Shown piece after piece: positions 35,963 through 44,112 of a stretch of DNA of 64,000 nt. Source of the stretch: Chryseobacterium nepalense (GTDB lineage Bacteria; Bacteroidota; Bacteroidia; Flavobacteriales; Weeksellaceae). The translations under genes and the position numbers were made by a program. The stretch covers positions 3,286,001 to 3,350,000 of the forward strand of contig NZ_CP096203.1 in assembly GCF_023195755.1 (NCBI RefSeq), written 5' to 3'. Each line of letters starts with the position of its first letter. Positions within the stretch are counted from its first letter, which is position 1. Below the pieces are notes generated by a model, which saw only the letters and a list, made by a program, of their open reading frames with translations, had not been told where the DNA came from and ran no database searches.

Positions 35963-36616
35963 CTACACATCCATCGCCATCACCAGTACGTTTACCGTAT
36001 TATTACCCGCTTTGAGAATTTCCCATGCAATAGAAGCAATTGTATTTCCGGTAGTGAATACGTCATCAATAAGAAGTATATTTTTTTGAGTTATGCTTTT
36101 TGTAACAGAAAATACATTTTCCGACTTTAACCGGTTCTGTTTATCTTTTAGGGCCTGTGCTTTTGAGTACTGATTTCTTTTGATTACATCATGATCAAAT
36201 GGAATTCCGTAAAATGCAGAAAGTTTTTCAGTAAATACATGAAGCTGGTTGTATCCTCGTTCTTTCAACTTTTTGGGATGCAGCGGAACGGAAACCATCA
36301 AATCCGGCTTTTGATCTTTAAAATCAAGTCGGGTAGTGGTCCATTCTGCCAATATTTCTCCTGCTTTTTCCCTGCTTTTGTATTTTAATTCATGAATGAT
36401 TTTTCTGCTGAGATTTTCTTTTCCAAACTGCATCAAAGCAAAGGTATTTTCAACAGGAAAAAGAAGCCTGCATCTTTCTTTAATTAAATTATCATCAAAA
36501 TAACCGGAATGGATAAAGTCAATACGGCCGAAACACAGCTCACAAACCAGAAGATCAGCCGATATAATACAATTGCAGCCCAGACAACGGTTAGGAAATA
36601 AAATATCTAAAATCAT
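35963..36616 (-). CDS. ComF-family phosphoribosyltransferase-like protein
   Basis: A 217-residue protein with an N-terminal four-Cys zinc motif (CLGCNCIISADLLVCELCF) and a C-terminal type I PRTase domain whose PRPP loop reads ILLIDDVFTTGNTI. Middle: VSVPLHPKKLKERGYNQLHV, the family signature. ComF/GntX proteins act in DNA uptake in competent bacteria, but in many genomes the role is unknown. No other competence gene is nearby. Confidence 0.92.
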   Translation of the reverse strand: MILDILFPNRCLGCNCIISADLLVCELCFGRIDFIHSGYFDDNLIKERCRLLFPVENTFALMQFGKENLSRKIIHELKYKSREKAGEILAEWTTTRLDFKDQKPDLMVSVPLHPKKLKERGYNQLHVFTEKLSAFYGIPFDHDVIKRNQYSKAQALKDKQNRLKSENVFSVTKSITQKNILLIDDVFTTGNTIASIAWEILKAGNNTVNVLVMAMDV

Positions 36617-36720
36617 TTGTGTAATTTTCTGCTAATATACTAACTTCGGAAATTTGTTTATTTAACTAAATTTCGGCAGATTCCGTAATTTTATATTTTA
36701 TTTGAATAAATACTAAAGAA

Positions 36721-37104
36721 ATGGGTTTGATTTATGAAAAACAGGTTGTGATAACAGAAGAGCATATCGACAGGAATAACCATGTCAATAATGTTCAGTA
36801 TGTAAAATGGGTGGAGGAGATAGCCGGTGAACACTGGGATTTCGTAAAGCATAAAACCAACAATCCCGAGGATATATGGATGCTCCTGGATCATCATATT
36901 CGATATAAAAAGCAGGTGTATCTCGGGGAGTTGCTTACCATAAAGACCTATCCTAAAGCCCCTGAAGGAATCAGACAGCCCAGAAAAGTGGAATTCTACT
37001 GCAACGGTCAGCTGGTGGTAGACTCATTGACGCTCTGGGTTTTCATTGATAAAGAAACGCAACGGATTATAAGACTGGAAAGCGACTGGCTGGATATTTT
37101 GTAG
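36721..37104 (+). CDS. Acyl-CoA thioesterase, 4HBT hotdog family
   Basis: A 127-residue hotdog-fold protein: HIDRNNHVNNVQYVKWVEEIA carries the Asp/Asn-His segment of 4-hydroxybenzoyl-CoA thioesterase relatives, followed by HHIRYKKQVYLGELLTIKTY. It should hydrolyse acyl-CoA or acyl-ACP esters; the substrate is unknown. The queD-like gene starts 48 bp after its stop, with its own -7 box between them. Confidence 0.88.
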   Translation: MGLIYEKQVVITEEHIDRNNHVNNVQYVKWVEEIAGEHWDFVKHKTNNPEDIWMLLDHHIRYKKQVYLGELLTIKTYPKAPEGIRQPRKVEFYCNGQLVVDSLTLWVFIDKETQRIIRLESDWLDIL

Positions 37105-37140
37105 TTGTTCTTACAAAACCGAAACTCAAAGCAAATTCCT

Positions 37141-37148
37141 TATCTTTG
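37141..37148 (+). promoter_or_regulatory. -7 box of queD-like gene at leaderless spacing
   Basis: TATCTTTG followed by CCCT and the ATG at 37153. The predicted start of transcription is at the start codon. Confidence 0.5.
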
Positions 37149-37152
37149 CCCT

Positions 37153-37599
37153 ATGATACGAATTACAAAAATTTTTACATTCGAAACAGCTCATGTGCTG
37201 TACAATTACGACGGAAAATGTAAAAATATGCATGGACATTCCTATAAACTGTTTGTAACGGTAAAAGGAAAACCAATCAATGATTTGGAACACCCTAAAA
37301 ATGGGATGGTAGTAGATTTTGGAGACATTAAAAGTATCGTAAAATCTGAAATTGTAGACGTCTGGGATCATGCGGTGCTGATTAACGGACTGTCGCCGCA
37401 TAAAGAACTGGGAGAAGACCTTGAAGGAAAAGGACATAAAGTAATTTACTGTACCTTCCAGCCGACCTGCGAAAACATGCTGTATGCTATTGCGGCAAAA
37501 ATAAAGTCAAAACTTCCGGAAGGGATTTCTCTGGCTTATCTTAAGCTCCACGAAACGGAAAACTCCTATGGAGAATGGTTTGCGGAAGATAATCAGTAA
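37153..37599 (+). CDS. queD: 6-carboxytetrahydropterin synthase / PTPS-like
   Basis: A 148-residue T-fold enzyme that converts dihydroneopterin triphosphate to 6-carboxy-tetrahydropterin on the way to queuosine. Zinc-binding His and catalytic Cys are seen in FETAHVLYNYDGKCKNMHGHSYK, the substrate loop in MVVDFGDIKSIV, and PTCENMLYAIAAKI and LHETENSYGEWF close the active site. The ATG at 37153 (MIRITKIF) is chosen; an upstream in-frame extension would cover the -7 box. A related pterin enzyme role cannot be excluded. Confidence 0.92.
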   Translation: MIRITKIFTFETAHVLYNYDGKCKNMHGHSYKLFVTVKGKPINDLEHPKNGMVVDFGDIKSIVKSEIVDVWDHAVLINGLSPHKELGEDLEGKGHKVIYCTFQPTCENMLYAIAAKIKSKLPEGISLAYLKLHETENSYGEWFAEDNQ

Positions 37600-37622
37600 T
37601 TTAGATCAATAAATATTCAGAA

Positions 37623-38414
37623 GTGTTAAAGACTACCATTAACTTAGAACCTGGAAAAAAAGTATATTTTGCTTCCGATCAGCATTTCGGAGCACCGGAT
37701 CCGAAGGCAAGCAAAGTGCGTGAAGAGCACTTTATCCGCTGGATGGATGAAATCAAGCATGATGCTCAGGTCTTATTTTTAATGGGAGATCTTTTTGATT
37801 TCTGGCATGAATGGAAACACGTAATTCCTAAAGGTTATGTCCGTGTGCTGGGTAAAATTGCCGAACTGAAAGACCGTGGGATTCATATTTATTTTTTTGT
37901 TGGTAACCATGACCTCTGGATGAAAGACTATCTGGAGGAAGAAATAGGATGTACCGTTTTCTATACGAAACAATATTTTGAGATGGGAGGGAAGCAGTTT
38001 CTGCTTGCTCACGGCGATGGTCTCGGGCCGGGAGATAAAGGATATAAAAGAATGAAAAAAGTTTTTACCAATCCTTTTGCACAGTGGGTTTTCAGGTGGC
38101 TTCATCCGGATATAGCCATGAAAATTGCGTTGTATATGTCTCAGAAAAATAAAATGATTTCCGGTGATGAGGATAAAGAGTTTTTAGGCGAGGATAAAGA
38201 ATTTCTGATTATTTATTCTAAAGAAAAACTTAAAACACAGAAAATAGATTATTTTATTTACGGACACCGCCATCTTCCTATGGTTATGGAGCTGGATGGA
38301 AAAGCAAAATATGTCAATCTGGGAGACTGGATTTCTTACTTTACCTACGGAGTATTCGAACATGATTTTCAGCTGAAAACGTTTGAGATGAACAAAAAAA
38401 GAATTACCCCATAA
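37623..38414 (+). CDS. lpxH: UDP-2,3-diacylglucosamine diphosphatase (LpxH-like)
   Basis: Calcineurin-type phosphoesterase of lipid A synthesis that yields lipid X. All metal motifs are present: FASDQHFG (DxH), LMGDLFDFWHEWK (GDxxD), FVGNHDLWM (GNHD), LLAHGDGL and YGHRHLPM (GHxH). The 263 residues and the long insert near KMISGDEDKEF fit the Bacteroidota form. The start is GTG at 37623; the first ATG is 40 codons later and would remove the DxH motif. It starts 23 bp after the queD-like gene. Confidence 0.93.
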   Translation: MLKTTINLEPGKKVYFASDQHFGAPDPKASKVREEHFIRWMDEIKHDAQVLFLMGDLFDFWHEWKHVIPKGYVRVLGKIAELKDRGIHIYFFVGNHDLWMKDYLEEEIGCTVFYTKQYFEMGGKQFLLAHGDGLGPGDKGYKRMKKVFTNPFAQWVFRWLHPDIAMKIALYMSQKNKMISGDEDKEFLGEDKEFLIIYSKEKLKTQKIDYFIYGHRHLPMVMELDGKAKYVNLGDWISYFTYGVFEHDFQLKTFEMNKKRITP

Positions 38415-38428
38415 AGAGGTAATTCTTT
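38398..38428 (+). terminator. lpxH terminator overlapping the coding end
   Basis: GAATTACC / GGTAATTC arms with loop CCATAAAGA; the stop codon lies in the loop. The T tail is short. Confidence 0.6.
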
Positions 38429-38571
38429 GAGCGAAACAATGTTCACTCTTGTTTTTAATCCATATTCCGGTTTTGTAATTGCAATAATCTGACCAAAATT
38501 TAAATTTTATATTAAAAAAATATTAAAAAGCTGAAATTGTTTCGTTAATCGGCTTATAGTGAAACAATAAA

Positions 38572-39576
38572 GTGAAAAACTTCTTTGCAGTGGATACAAT
38601 ATTTAACATAAAAACCGAACAGGAATTTCTGTCGGAAACGCTTAGGACTTTTCGTTATCAATATGAGAATGTTGAAATTTACAGACGTTTTGTAGATTAT
38701 CTGAATATTAATCCTGATGAGGTGGATGAGCTAATAAAAATACCGTTTCTTCCTATAGAAATGTTTAAAAATCATCAGATTATCGATAAGAATAGTAAGG
38801 CTGATCTTTTCTTTCAAAGCTCGGGAACCACACAGATGAACCTTTCAAAACATTTTATTGCGGACGAAGGCCTGTATAAAGAGAGTATTTACAAAAGCTT
38901 TACACAGTTTATAGGAACACCGGAAGATTATATTTTCCTCGGATTGCTGCCAAGCTATCTGGAGCGTCAGAATTCTTCCCTGATTTATATGGTTGATTAT
39001 TTAATGAAAAAATCCGGAAAATCTGAAAATGGATATTTTCTTTACAATCATGAAGAGCTGTTTAAACTTTTGGATAAATTAAAAAATAAAAAAGTCATTC
39101 TTTTTGGAGTTTCCTTTGCATTGCTGGATTTTATCGACTATTGTCATTCTGAACGTAGTGAAGAATCTCTGAATTTTATGGAGAATCTCATGGTAATCGA
39201 GACCGGGGGAATGAAGGGAAGAAAAGAAGAAATGACCAAAGATGAACTCCTGAAAATTTTACAGGAAGGCTTTAAGACAGAAAAAATTTATTCCGAATAT
39301 TCCATGACAGAACTTCTTTCCCAGGCCTATTCACTGGGAAATAATGAATACCGGTGTCCAAACTGGATGAAAATCATGATCAGAAATGCGGAAGATCCGT
39401 TTAATTATGAAAAGGAAGGAAGAACTGGTGCTATTAATATTATCGACCTGGCAAATATTCATTCCTGCGCATTTATTGCAACACAGGATTTGGGAAAAAT
39501 GACGGGAGATCAATTTCAGGTTCTGGGCAGAATTGATCATTCTGATATTCGTGGCTGCAGCCTGCTGGTAAGTTAG
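38572..39576 (+). CDS. LuxE-domain acyl-protein synthetase-like protein with in-frame REP insertion
   Basis: A 334-residue member of the LuxE/PaaK-like adenylate-forming group that activates acyl groups: FFQSSGTTQMNLSKHF is the phosphate-binding loop and EYSMTELLSQAYS the second core motif. In Bacteroidota such genes often stand near surface-sugar genes; not here. Residues about 190-198 read YCHSERSEES, the protein trace of a dispersed DNA palindrome (39142-39168), fused in frame between LLDFID and the ENLMVIETGGMKG strand. The start is GTG at 38572, preferred because no ATG lies near the N-terminus. Confidence 0.85.
   Translation: MKNFFAVDTIFNIKTEQEFLSETLRTFRYQYENVEIYRRFVDYLNINPDEVDELIKIPFLPIEMFKNHQIIDKNSKADLFFQSSGTTQMNLSKHFIADEGLYKESIYKSFTQFIGTPEDYIFLGLLPSYLERQNSSLIYMVDYLMKKSGKSENGYFLYNHEELFKLLDKLKNKKVILFGVSFALLDFIDYCHSERSEESLNFMENLMVIETGGMKGRKEEMTKDELLKILQEGFKTEKIYSEYSMTELLSQAYSLGNNEYRCPNWMKIMIRNAEDPFNYEKEGRTGAINIIDLANIHSCAFIATQDLGKMTGDQFQVLGRIDHSDIRGCSLLVS
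39142..39168. repeat. REP-like palindrome inside a coding region
   Basis: TGTCATTCTGAACGTAGTGAAGAATCT-type element (27 bp, shortened here to its key parts: TCATTCTGA and AGAATC). It is of the class that gives CHSERSEE peptides when translated. A related TGTCATTGCGAG piece is at 60768. Confidence 0.7.
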
Positions 39577-39664
39577 GTTTGAGCGTTTTAGGATAAGAGC
39601 GTATGAGTAAATGATAAATAATAGTTGCTTATTCTGATTTATCGCAGATGATCATTAGAAAATA

Positions 39665-39712
39665 GAGTCCCGAAGGGACGGCCTATAAAAGAATAGGATG
39701 TAAATCCTATCA
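39665..39712. repeat. Double-hairpin intergenic repeat
   Basis: GTCCC-GAA-GGGAC (39667-39679) and ATAGGAT-GTAA-ATCCTAT (39693-39710), separated by 13 bases, in the gap before 39731. I associate the pair with repeats in flavobacterial genomes. Confidence 0.55.
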
Positions 39713-39730
39713 ACTGTCAAATTAAAAAAC

Positions 39731-40276
39731 ATGTTAAAAATAGAAGAATTGGTACATGCATTTATTTATTCTCAATGTGATTTTGAGAAAGAAATTGTAT
39801 TAACCAATCATTTTCAGGCGGATTGGGAAGCTGATATTCTGATTGTAGATCCGGAAGGTTTCAGTCATGAAATTGAGATTAAACTTTCGAAAAGCGATTT
39901 TAAAAATGATTTTAAAAAATCGTACACCAATTCCAATACCGGCGAAAAATTCCTGAAGCACGATAAAATTTCCTGCGGCGATTATGTCTGCAATGCATTC
40001 AGTTTCCTGCTTCCGATGGGAATGGTAGATCATATTCTTATTCCGGAGCACTGTGGGATCATTGAGTTTTACCATAATGTGGATTCCTGGATTACGGAGT
40101 TTTATACCATCAGAAAACCGAAAAAAGTTCATGAAGATTCTTACTGGGCACTGAATGACAAGGATTTGTTTATTCGGAAAATGGCTCTTAATTTACTGCA
40201 TCGGAAAATGGAAATTAAGGGAAAGCATGAAGAACTGATCTTTAGAAATCCTTTTGATCTTAAAAAATTAAAATAA
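39731..40276 (+). CDS. Possible PD-(D/E)XK nuclease-fold protein (MmcB-like)
   Basis: A 181-residue protein with an Asp in WEADILIVD followed by EIEIKLSKSDF, i.e. D...ExExK spacing of the PD-(D/E)XK nuclease core, and KHDKISCG...FLLPMGMVD resembling MmcB-type DNA-repair proteins. This is a motif-level match, not a firm family call. No partner gene is seen. A terminator follows at 40290. Confidence 0.65.
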   Translation: MLKIEELVHAFIYSQCDFEKEIVLTNHFQADWEADILIVDPEGFSHEIEIKLSKSDFKNDFKKSYTNSNTGEKFLKHDKISCGDYVCNAFSFLLPMGMVDHILIPEHCGIIEFYHNVDSWITEFYTIRKPKKVHEDSYWALNDKDLFIRKMALNLLHRKMEIKGKHEELIFRNPFDLKKLK

Positions 40277-40289
40277 AATACATGTATAG

Positions 40290-40320
40290 AAAAATCCTGT
40301 TGTTTAGACAGGATTTTTTT
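40290..40320. terminator. Terminator between convergent genes
   Basis: AAAATCCTGT / ACAGGATTTT arms with a 7-base loop and a T run. Confidence 0.8.
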
Positions 40321-40331
40321 GTTTGATTGAA

Positions 40332-41060
40332 TTATTCGGAGATTACAGATTCTTTTTGAAGTAAAAATTTATAAATCAATCCGCCGGAAACAGCTCCTGA
40401 AATCGGTGCGGCCCAGAACAGCCAAAGCTGGGAAAGTGCATTGCCCTGTACAAAAATTGCCTGAGACAGCGATCTGGCCGGATTTACCGATGTATTGGTA
40501 ATTGGTATTGAAATAAGATGAATTAAGGTGAGAGCCAGTCCGATTGCGATCCCTGCAAATTTTCCGTTTGCATATTTATCGGTTGCTCCCATAATAATGA
40601 TCAGGAAAAAAGCGGTCAGTAAAAATTCGGTGAGGAATGCAGCACTCATAGAGTAGCTTTTCTCAAAATAAACCGGAGCATCATAAAAGTTGGTAGCAAA
40701 AGCACCCGGTGCGGAAAAATCTGCGCCTCCTGAGCCGTTTATAATCATATACAAAGCACCGGCAGCTGCTATTGCTCCGAAACATTGGGCTAAAATGTAC
40801 GGCGCAAGGTCACGGGCTGAGAATCTTCCTCCGGCCATCAATCCGAAACTTACAGCCGGATTGAAATGTCCACCCGAAATATGCCCTACCGAATAAGCCA
40901 TTGTAAGAACGGTAAGTCCGAAAGCAAGAGATACTCCTAAAAGTAAAATCCCCACTTGCCCGTTAGCAGAAGGTGCAATTTGGGAAGCAAATACCGCACT
41001 GCCACAGCCTCCGAATACGAGCCAGAATGTGCCGAAAAATTCAGCGAAAATTTTTTTCAT
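40332..41060 (-). CDS. aqpZ: Aquaporin Z
   Basis: Inner-membrane water channel of the MIP family: 242 residues, six membrane segments and both NPA half-helices, [11 protein letters not shown] and TSVNPARSL. The segment [18 protein letters not shown] contains the His, Thr and Arg of the narrow AqpZ-type selectivity filter, and [10 protein letters not shown] the first helix. So water, not glycerol, is the likely substrate. Start at ATG 41060 ([10 protein letters not shown]); a second ATG directly before it at 41063 is equally possible. Confidence 0.94.
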   Translation of the reverse strand: MKKIFAEFFGTFWLVFGGCGSAVFASQIAPSANGQVGILLLGVSLAFGLTVLTMAYSVGHISGGHFNPAVSFGLMAGGRFSARDLAPYILAQCFGAIAAAGALYMIINGSGGADFSAPGAFATNFYDAPVYFEKSYSMSAAFLTEFLLTAFFLIIIMGATDKYANGKFAGIAIGLALTLIHLISIPITNTSVNPARSLSQAIFVQGNALSQLWLFWAAPISGAVSGGLIYKFLLQKESVISE

Positions 41061-41275
41061 CATATCTGTTTTTTTTAATGTAATCAAATGTATAATTTAT
41101 ATATCGAAATAAAAAGTAATTTTAAGTAGGATTAATTTGATAAATAATTGAAATAAAAACAAATTTTATAATTTTTATTTAATTTTTTTGATGTATTTGA
41201 AATGTAAAATTATTATGAGATTTTAATAGTAAAGGATAATTCATTATTTTTAGTTTGATAATTAAAACATTTTTA

Positions 41276-41896
41276 ATGAAAAAGTTTTTATACCTGGCAA
41301 TTGCTTTCTTTATTCAGGGGATTTATTATGCTCAGGAAGTCAAAAAAAAATTACCATGCTATGATCTTACGGAAGTTTTGAAAGTAGAGCCTACTTTACT
41401 TTATAAACCTCATTTGGATGCTTCTAAAAGTTTCGGAATTAAGATTCTGAATGATTCAAAAGCGGTTCAGAAATACATCAACAATGGGAAATTTCACAAA
41501 ATCAACAAATCAGGAAAGGGGTACCGGGTGAAAAAACTTGATTACAGCAGGGCCTGGATGGTCTCCAAAGGAAAGCTGATGCTGGAAAGAATAGGGTCGC
41601 GGTTCAGCAAAGAAACAAAAGGAAATGCATTTACGGTTTCATCCATAACAAGAACGCTCGAAGATCAGTGCAGATTAAGAAAAGTTAATACAAATGCCTC
41701 TTTGGGGATTAGTTCTCACAATTACGGTAACTCTTTTGATATCTCTTATGTCCGTTTTAATGGGGTTTTACGGAGTAATCCCACCCTTGAAGCGTCTCTG
41801 GAAAAGGTTTTGAAATATTATTATAATGCAGGACGAATTTACTATATTAAAGAAAGACAGCAAAGTTGTTTTCATATTACGGTTAAGAATTATTAA
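41276..41896 (+). CDS. DUF5715-like LAS-type peptidase, secreted
   Basis: A 206-residue protein with a signal peptide (residues 1-19, ending YYAQ). SSITRTLEDQCRLRKVN, then SLGISSHNYGNSFDISYV has the S-x-H-x(6)-D metal motif of D-Ala-D-Ala peptidases (VanY/LAS group), and CFHITVKNY near the C-terminus supplies the second His. It should cut peptidoglycan cross-link peptides in the periplasm, by family. The ATG at 41276 is preferred over an upstream start. Single gene, AT-rich upstream region. Confidence 0.82.
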   Translation: MKKFLYLAIAFFIQGIYYAQEVKKKLPCYDLTEVLKVEPTLLYKPHLDASKSFGIKILNDSKAVQKYINNGKFHKINKSGKGYRVKKLDYSRAWMVSKGKLMLERIGSRFSKETKGNAFTVSSITRTLEDQCRLRKVNTNASLGISSHNYGNSFDISYVRFNGVLRSNPTLEASLEKVLKYYYNAGRIYYIKERQQSCFHITVKNY

Positions 41897-41976
41897 TTAG
41901 TTTTCTAATATATGTGATATACTTGCACAGATAATTTAGTTTCTATAATTTTATGGCACTTTAAAAACCGTGAAAT

Positions 41977-42717
41977 ATGAATATATTCAACAGAGATCAA
42001 TTTGATGTAGCCGTTGCAGAATGGACAAACTGCTGCGCAGATTATCAGAAAATCCAAAGCCTTATTCCACCCAATTATGTGTTTACTTTTGATTCGGAGC
42101 AGGTAACCTGGCTGAAGAACTATAATGATTACAACGAATTTTGCGCGGAAATAGGGGTTTTCAATGGCCAGCTGGTAGCTATTTTATGTCCTATGGATGC
42201 AAATGGGCAGAAGCTTATTGTAGACGCATTCCCTTATAGTATCCTGAGTGAACTTGACGGAGATCTGAGATTGGTAGAAACTGAGCAGTACAAGGTTATT
42301 AAAAATGCCGTCCTGTCAAAGGACCTGCAGAGAATTGATTATGATTCTGATACCTATTTCCCGATTTCCAACAAGCCTATGCTGGAGCAGGATGTGGCTC
42401 TTGAAGCAATAGAATCATGGAGAAATGACTCAATGACGTGGTTTTACAGAGAATGTTCTGAGTTTAAAGGAAGCAGGATTTTCAGAAAGTTCTATGTGCC
42501 GTCAGAAGATCTTATTGCTTCCAAGCCGGGACTTTATAAAATCGTATGCTCATTCGGACTGAAATTCTCACAAGTGTATCAGAGAGTACTGCCAACCCTT
42601 ATTTTTATTTCATTTTATCAGGATCTGCAAAATTCGGGAAGTATAGACAGTACTGCTAATACATACGACTGGTCTCAGCCTTGTCCGCCTCTGTGCCCTT
42701 TTAATTATAATAACTAA
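41977..42717 (+). CDS. Hypothetical protein upstream of a sensor system
   Basis: A 246-residue soluble protein with no signal peptide and no recognised family. It is Asp/Glu-rich and aromatic (QVTWLKNYNDYNEFCAEIGVF, ESWRNDSMTWFYRECSEF) and ends in an odd Cys/Pro tail, PCPPLCPFNYNN. Its stop is 7 bp before the 7-TM protein gene, and the kinase and regulator follow at once. It may be a part of, or target of, that signalling unit; this is inference from position only. Confidence 0.72.
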   Translation: MNIFNRDQFDVAVAEWTNCCADYQKIQSLIPPNYVFTFDSEQVTWLKNYNDYNEFCAEIGVFNGQLVAILCPMDANGQKLIVDAFPYSILSELDGDLRLVETEQYKVIKNAVLSKDLQRIDYDSDTYFPISNKPMLEQDVALEAIESWRNDSMTWFYRECSEFKGSRIFRKFYVPSEDLIASKPGLYKIVCSFGLKFSQVYQRVLPTLIFISFYQDLQNSGSIDSTANTYDWSQPCPPLCPFNYNN

Positions 42718-42724
42718 ACTTACT

Positions 42725-43333
42725 GTGGATACCTACAAAGTAATACTTTATCTTAATAATAGTTTACTTTTCATTTGTGCTGTTATAGGACTTGTCCGGT
42801 ACAAATTTTTTAAAAATACAGAAAAATGGTATGCTTACTATATCATTTTTCTTTTTTTGATAGAAGCTGTTGTTAAACTCTGCCTTTATGTTTTTAACCT
42901 GAGAGACGTTAATTTTGTCTTTCCTTTCTATGTTGCGGGAGAGCTGTTGCTGTTGGGGATTTTATATATAAGAAAGCTTAATATGTCGGTCTACTGGTAT
43001 ATTCCCGTAGTTCTTCTTGCGGCTTTATTCTTTACAGATTCTCAAATGCTCACCTCAGACGTAAAAAAAGTGATCTCCAATATAGTTGTCATCTGCTTTG
43101 CAGGTTATGCTTTACTTACTGAAATTAAGAGCAGTAAAATTAATGGCAGGTTTATGATTGCAGATAGTTTCATCTTCCTCTATTATGCATTGTCGGTTTT
43201 TTTATTTTTCCTTTTAAGACAGCTTTCGGATCTCGGAAAAGAAGAAGCCAATATGATCTGGAGTATTAATAACATACTCAGCAGTTTTTTATATATATCA
43301 ATGATTTATACCTTTTTAAGATTAAAGAAATAA
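42725..43333 (+). CDS. Predicted 7-TM membrane protein, candidate sensor
   Basis: A 202-residue protein that is almost all membrane: hydrophobic segments at about 5-22, 33-53, 60-78, 84-100, 112-128, 142-160 and 175-197, with short polar loops. No family is recognised. The start is GTG at 42725, 7 bp after the previous stop. Its last bases overlap the frame of the histidine kinase, which lacks a sensor domain of its own, so it may be the sensing partner. Function otherwise unknown. Confidence 0.75.
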   Translation: MDTYKVILYLNNSLLFICAVIGLVRYKFFKNTEKWYAYYIIFLFLIEAVVKLCLYVFNLRDVNFVFPFYVAGELLLLGILYIRKLNMSVYWYIPVVLLAALFFTDSQMLTSDVKKVISNIVVICFAGYALLTEIKSSKINGRFMIADSFIFLYYALSVFLFFLLRQLSDLGKEEANMIWSINNILSSFLYISMIYTFLRLKK

Positions 43334-43383
43334 CGCTCAATATTACCTTTTTTATTACGTTAATTGTCGTCCTGGTAATTATC

Positions 43384-44112
43384 ATGTCCTTTATTTTGCT
43401 TGCGTACAGAAGCTTTATTAAAAGAATAATTGAAGAAAAAAACGTACAGCATGAAGCTGAAGTTCTGCATCAGAAAAACCTTGTCCTCGAAAATATAAAA
43501 GCCCAGGAATCTGAAAGAAAAAGAATTGCGGTAATGATTCATGATGATATCGGAAACAGGCTTAATATTTTATCATTATGGCTTAATAATCTTGATACGA
43601 AAGGAGATGAGCTTATCAGGAAAAACATTACTACCCAGATGTCCTCGCTTATAGATTCTGCGCGCAGCATCTCACATTCATTATATCCGGTAAATCTGGA
43701 AACTGTAGGACTGGTTTTGTATATTGAAGAATTGATTGCCAATTTATCGGGAAGAATAAATATTTCCCTGAATGTAAGCCCGAAATTTCAGAAAAAAGAT
43801 ATTTTTATAGAAGTTCAGCTTTACAGAATTATTCAGGAATTTACCACCAATGTTCTCAAACATTCGGAAGCATCAAGAGTCTGGATCTATATCAAAGACA
43901 ATCAGAACAATCTTGCAGTAGTGATTTCTGATAACGGAGAAAGTTTTGAATATGAAGATGTTAAAAAAGGAATGGGCATTAAAAATATAGAATCCAGAAT
44001 AAAATCCATGAACGCGGCTCACAAATGGAAAAATGTATTAGGTAAAGGAAGCCGGCTAATTATTAAAATTCCGTACACCAATGAATTCTCAAATCAAAGT
44101 AGCATTAATTGA
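43384..44112 (+). CDS. Sensor histidine kinase, HisKA_3 / NarL-type
   Basis: A two-component kinase without sensor domain. From the first ATG it has 242 residues: coiled-coil linker, HisKA_3 box ERKRIAVMIHDDIGNRLNIL (phospho-His53), and HATPase with N box EFTTNVLKHSEAS, DNGESFEY and KGMGIKNIESRI. The first ATG leaves only about eight hydrophobic residues. The same frame upstream (from 43321) encodes a clear membrane helix, NITFFITLIVVLVII, but offers no ATG, GTG or TTG after the stop at 43267. The real start may be ATT or ATA overlapping the end of the 7-TM gene. It overlaps the regulator gene by 32 bp. Confidence 0.88.
   Translation: MSFILLAYRSFIKRIIEEKNVQHEAEVLHQKNLVLENIKAQESERKRIAVMIHDDIGNRLNILSLWLNNLDTKGDELIRKNITTQMSSLIDSARSISHSLYPVNLETVGLVLYIEELIANLSGRINISLNVSPKFQKKDIFIEVQLYRIIQEFTTNVLKHSEASRVWIYIKDNQNNLAVVISDNGESFEYEDVKKGMGIKNIESRIKSMNAAHKWKNVLGKGSRLIIKIPYTNEFSNQSSIN

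Noticed and set aside
39577..39730. Possible small RNA in the double-hairpin gap
   Set aside because: Hairpins alone do not support transcription; no promoter or terminator could be assigned.
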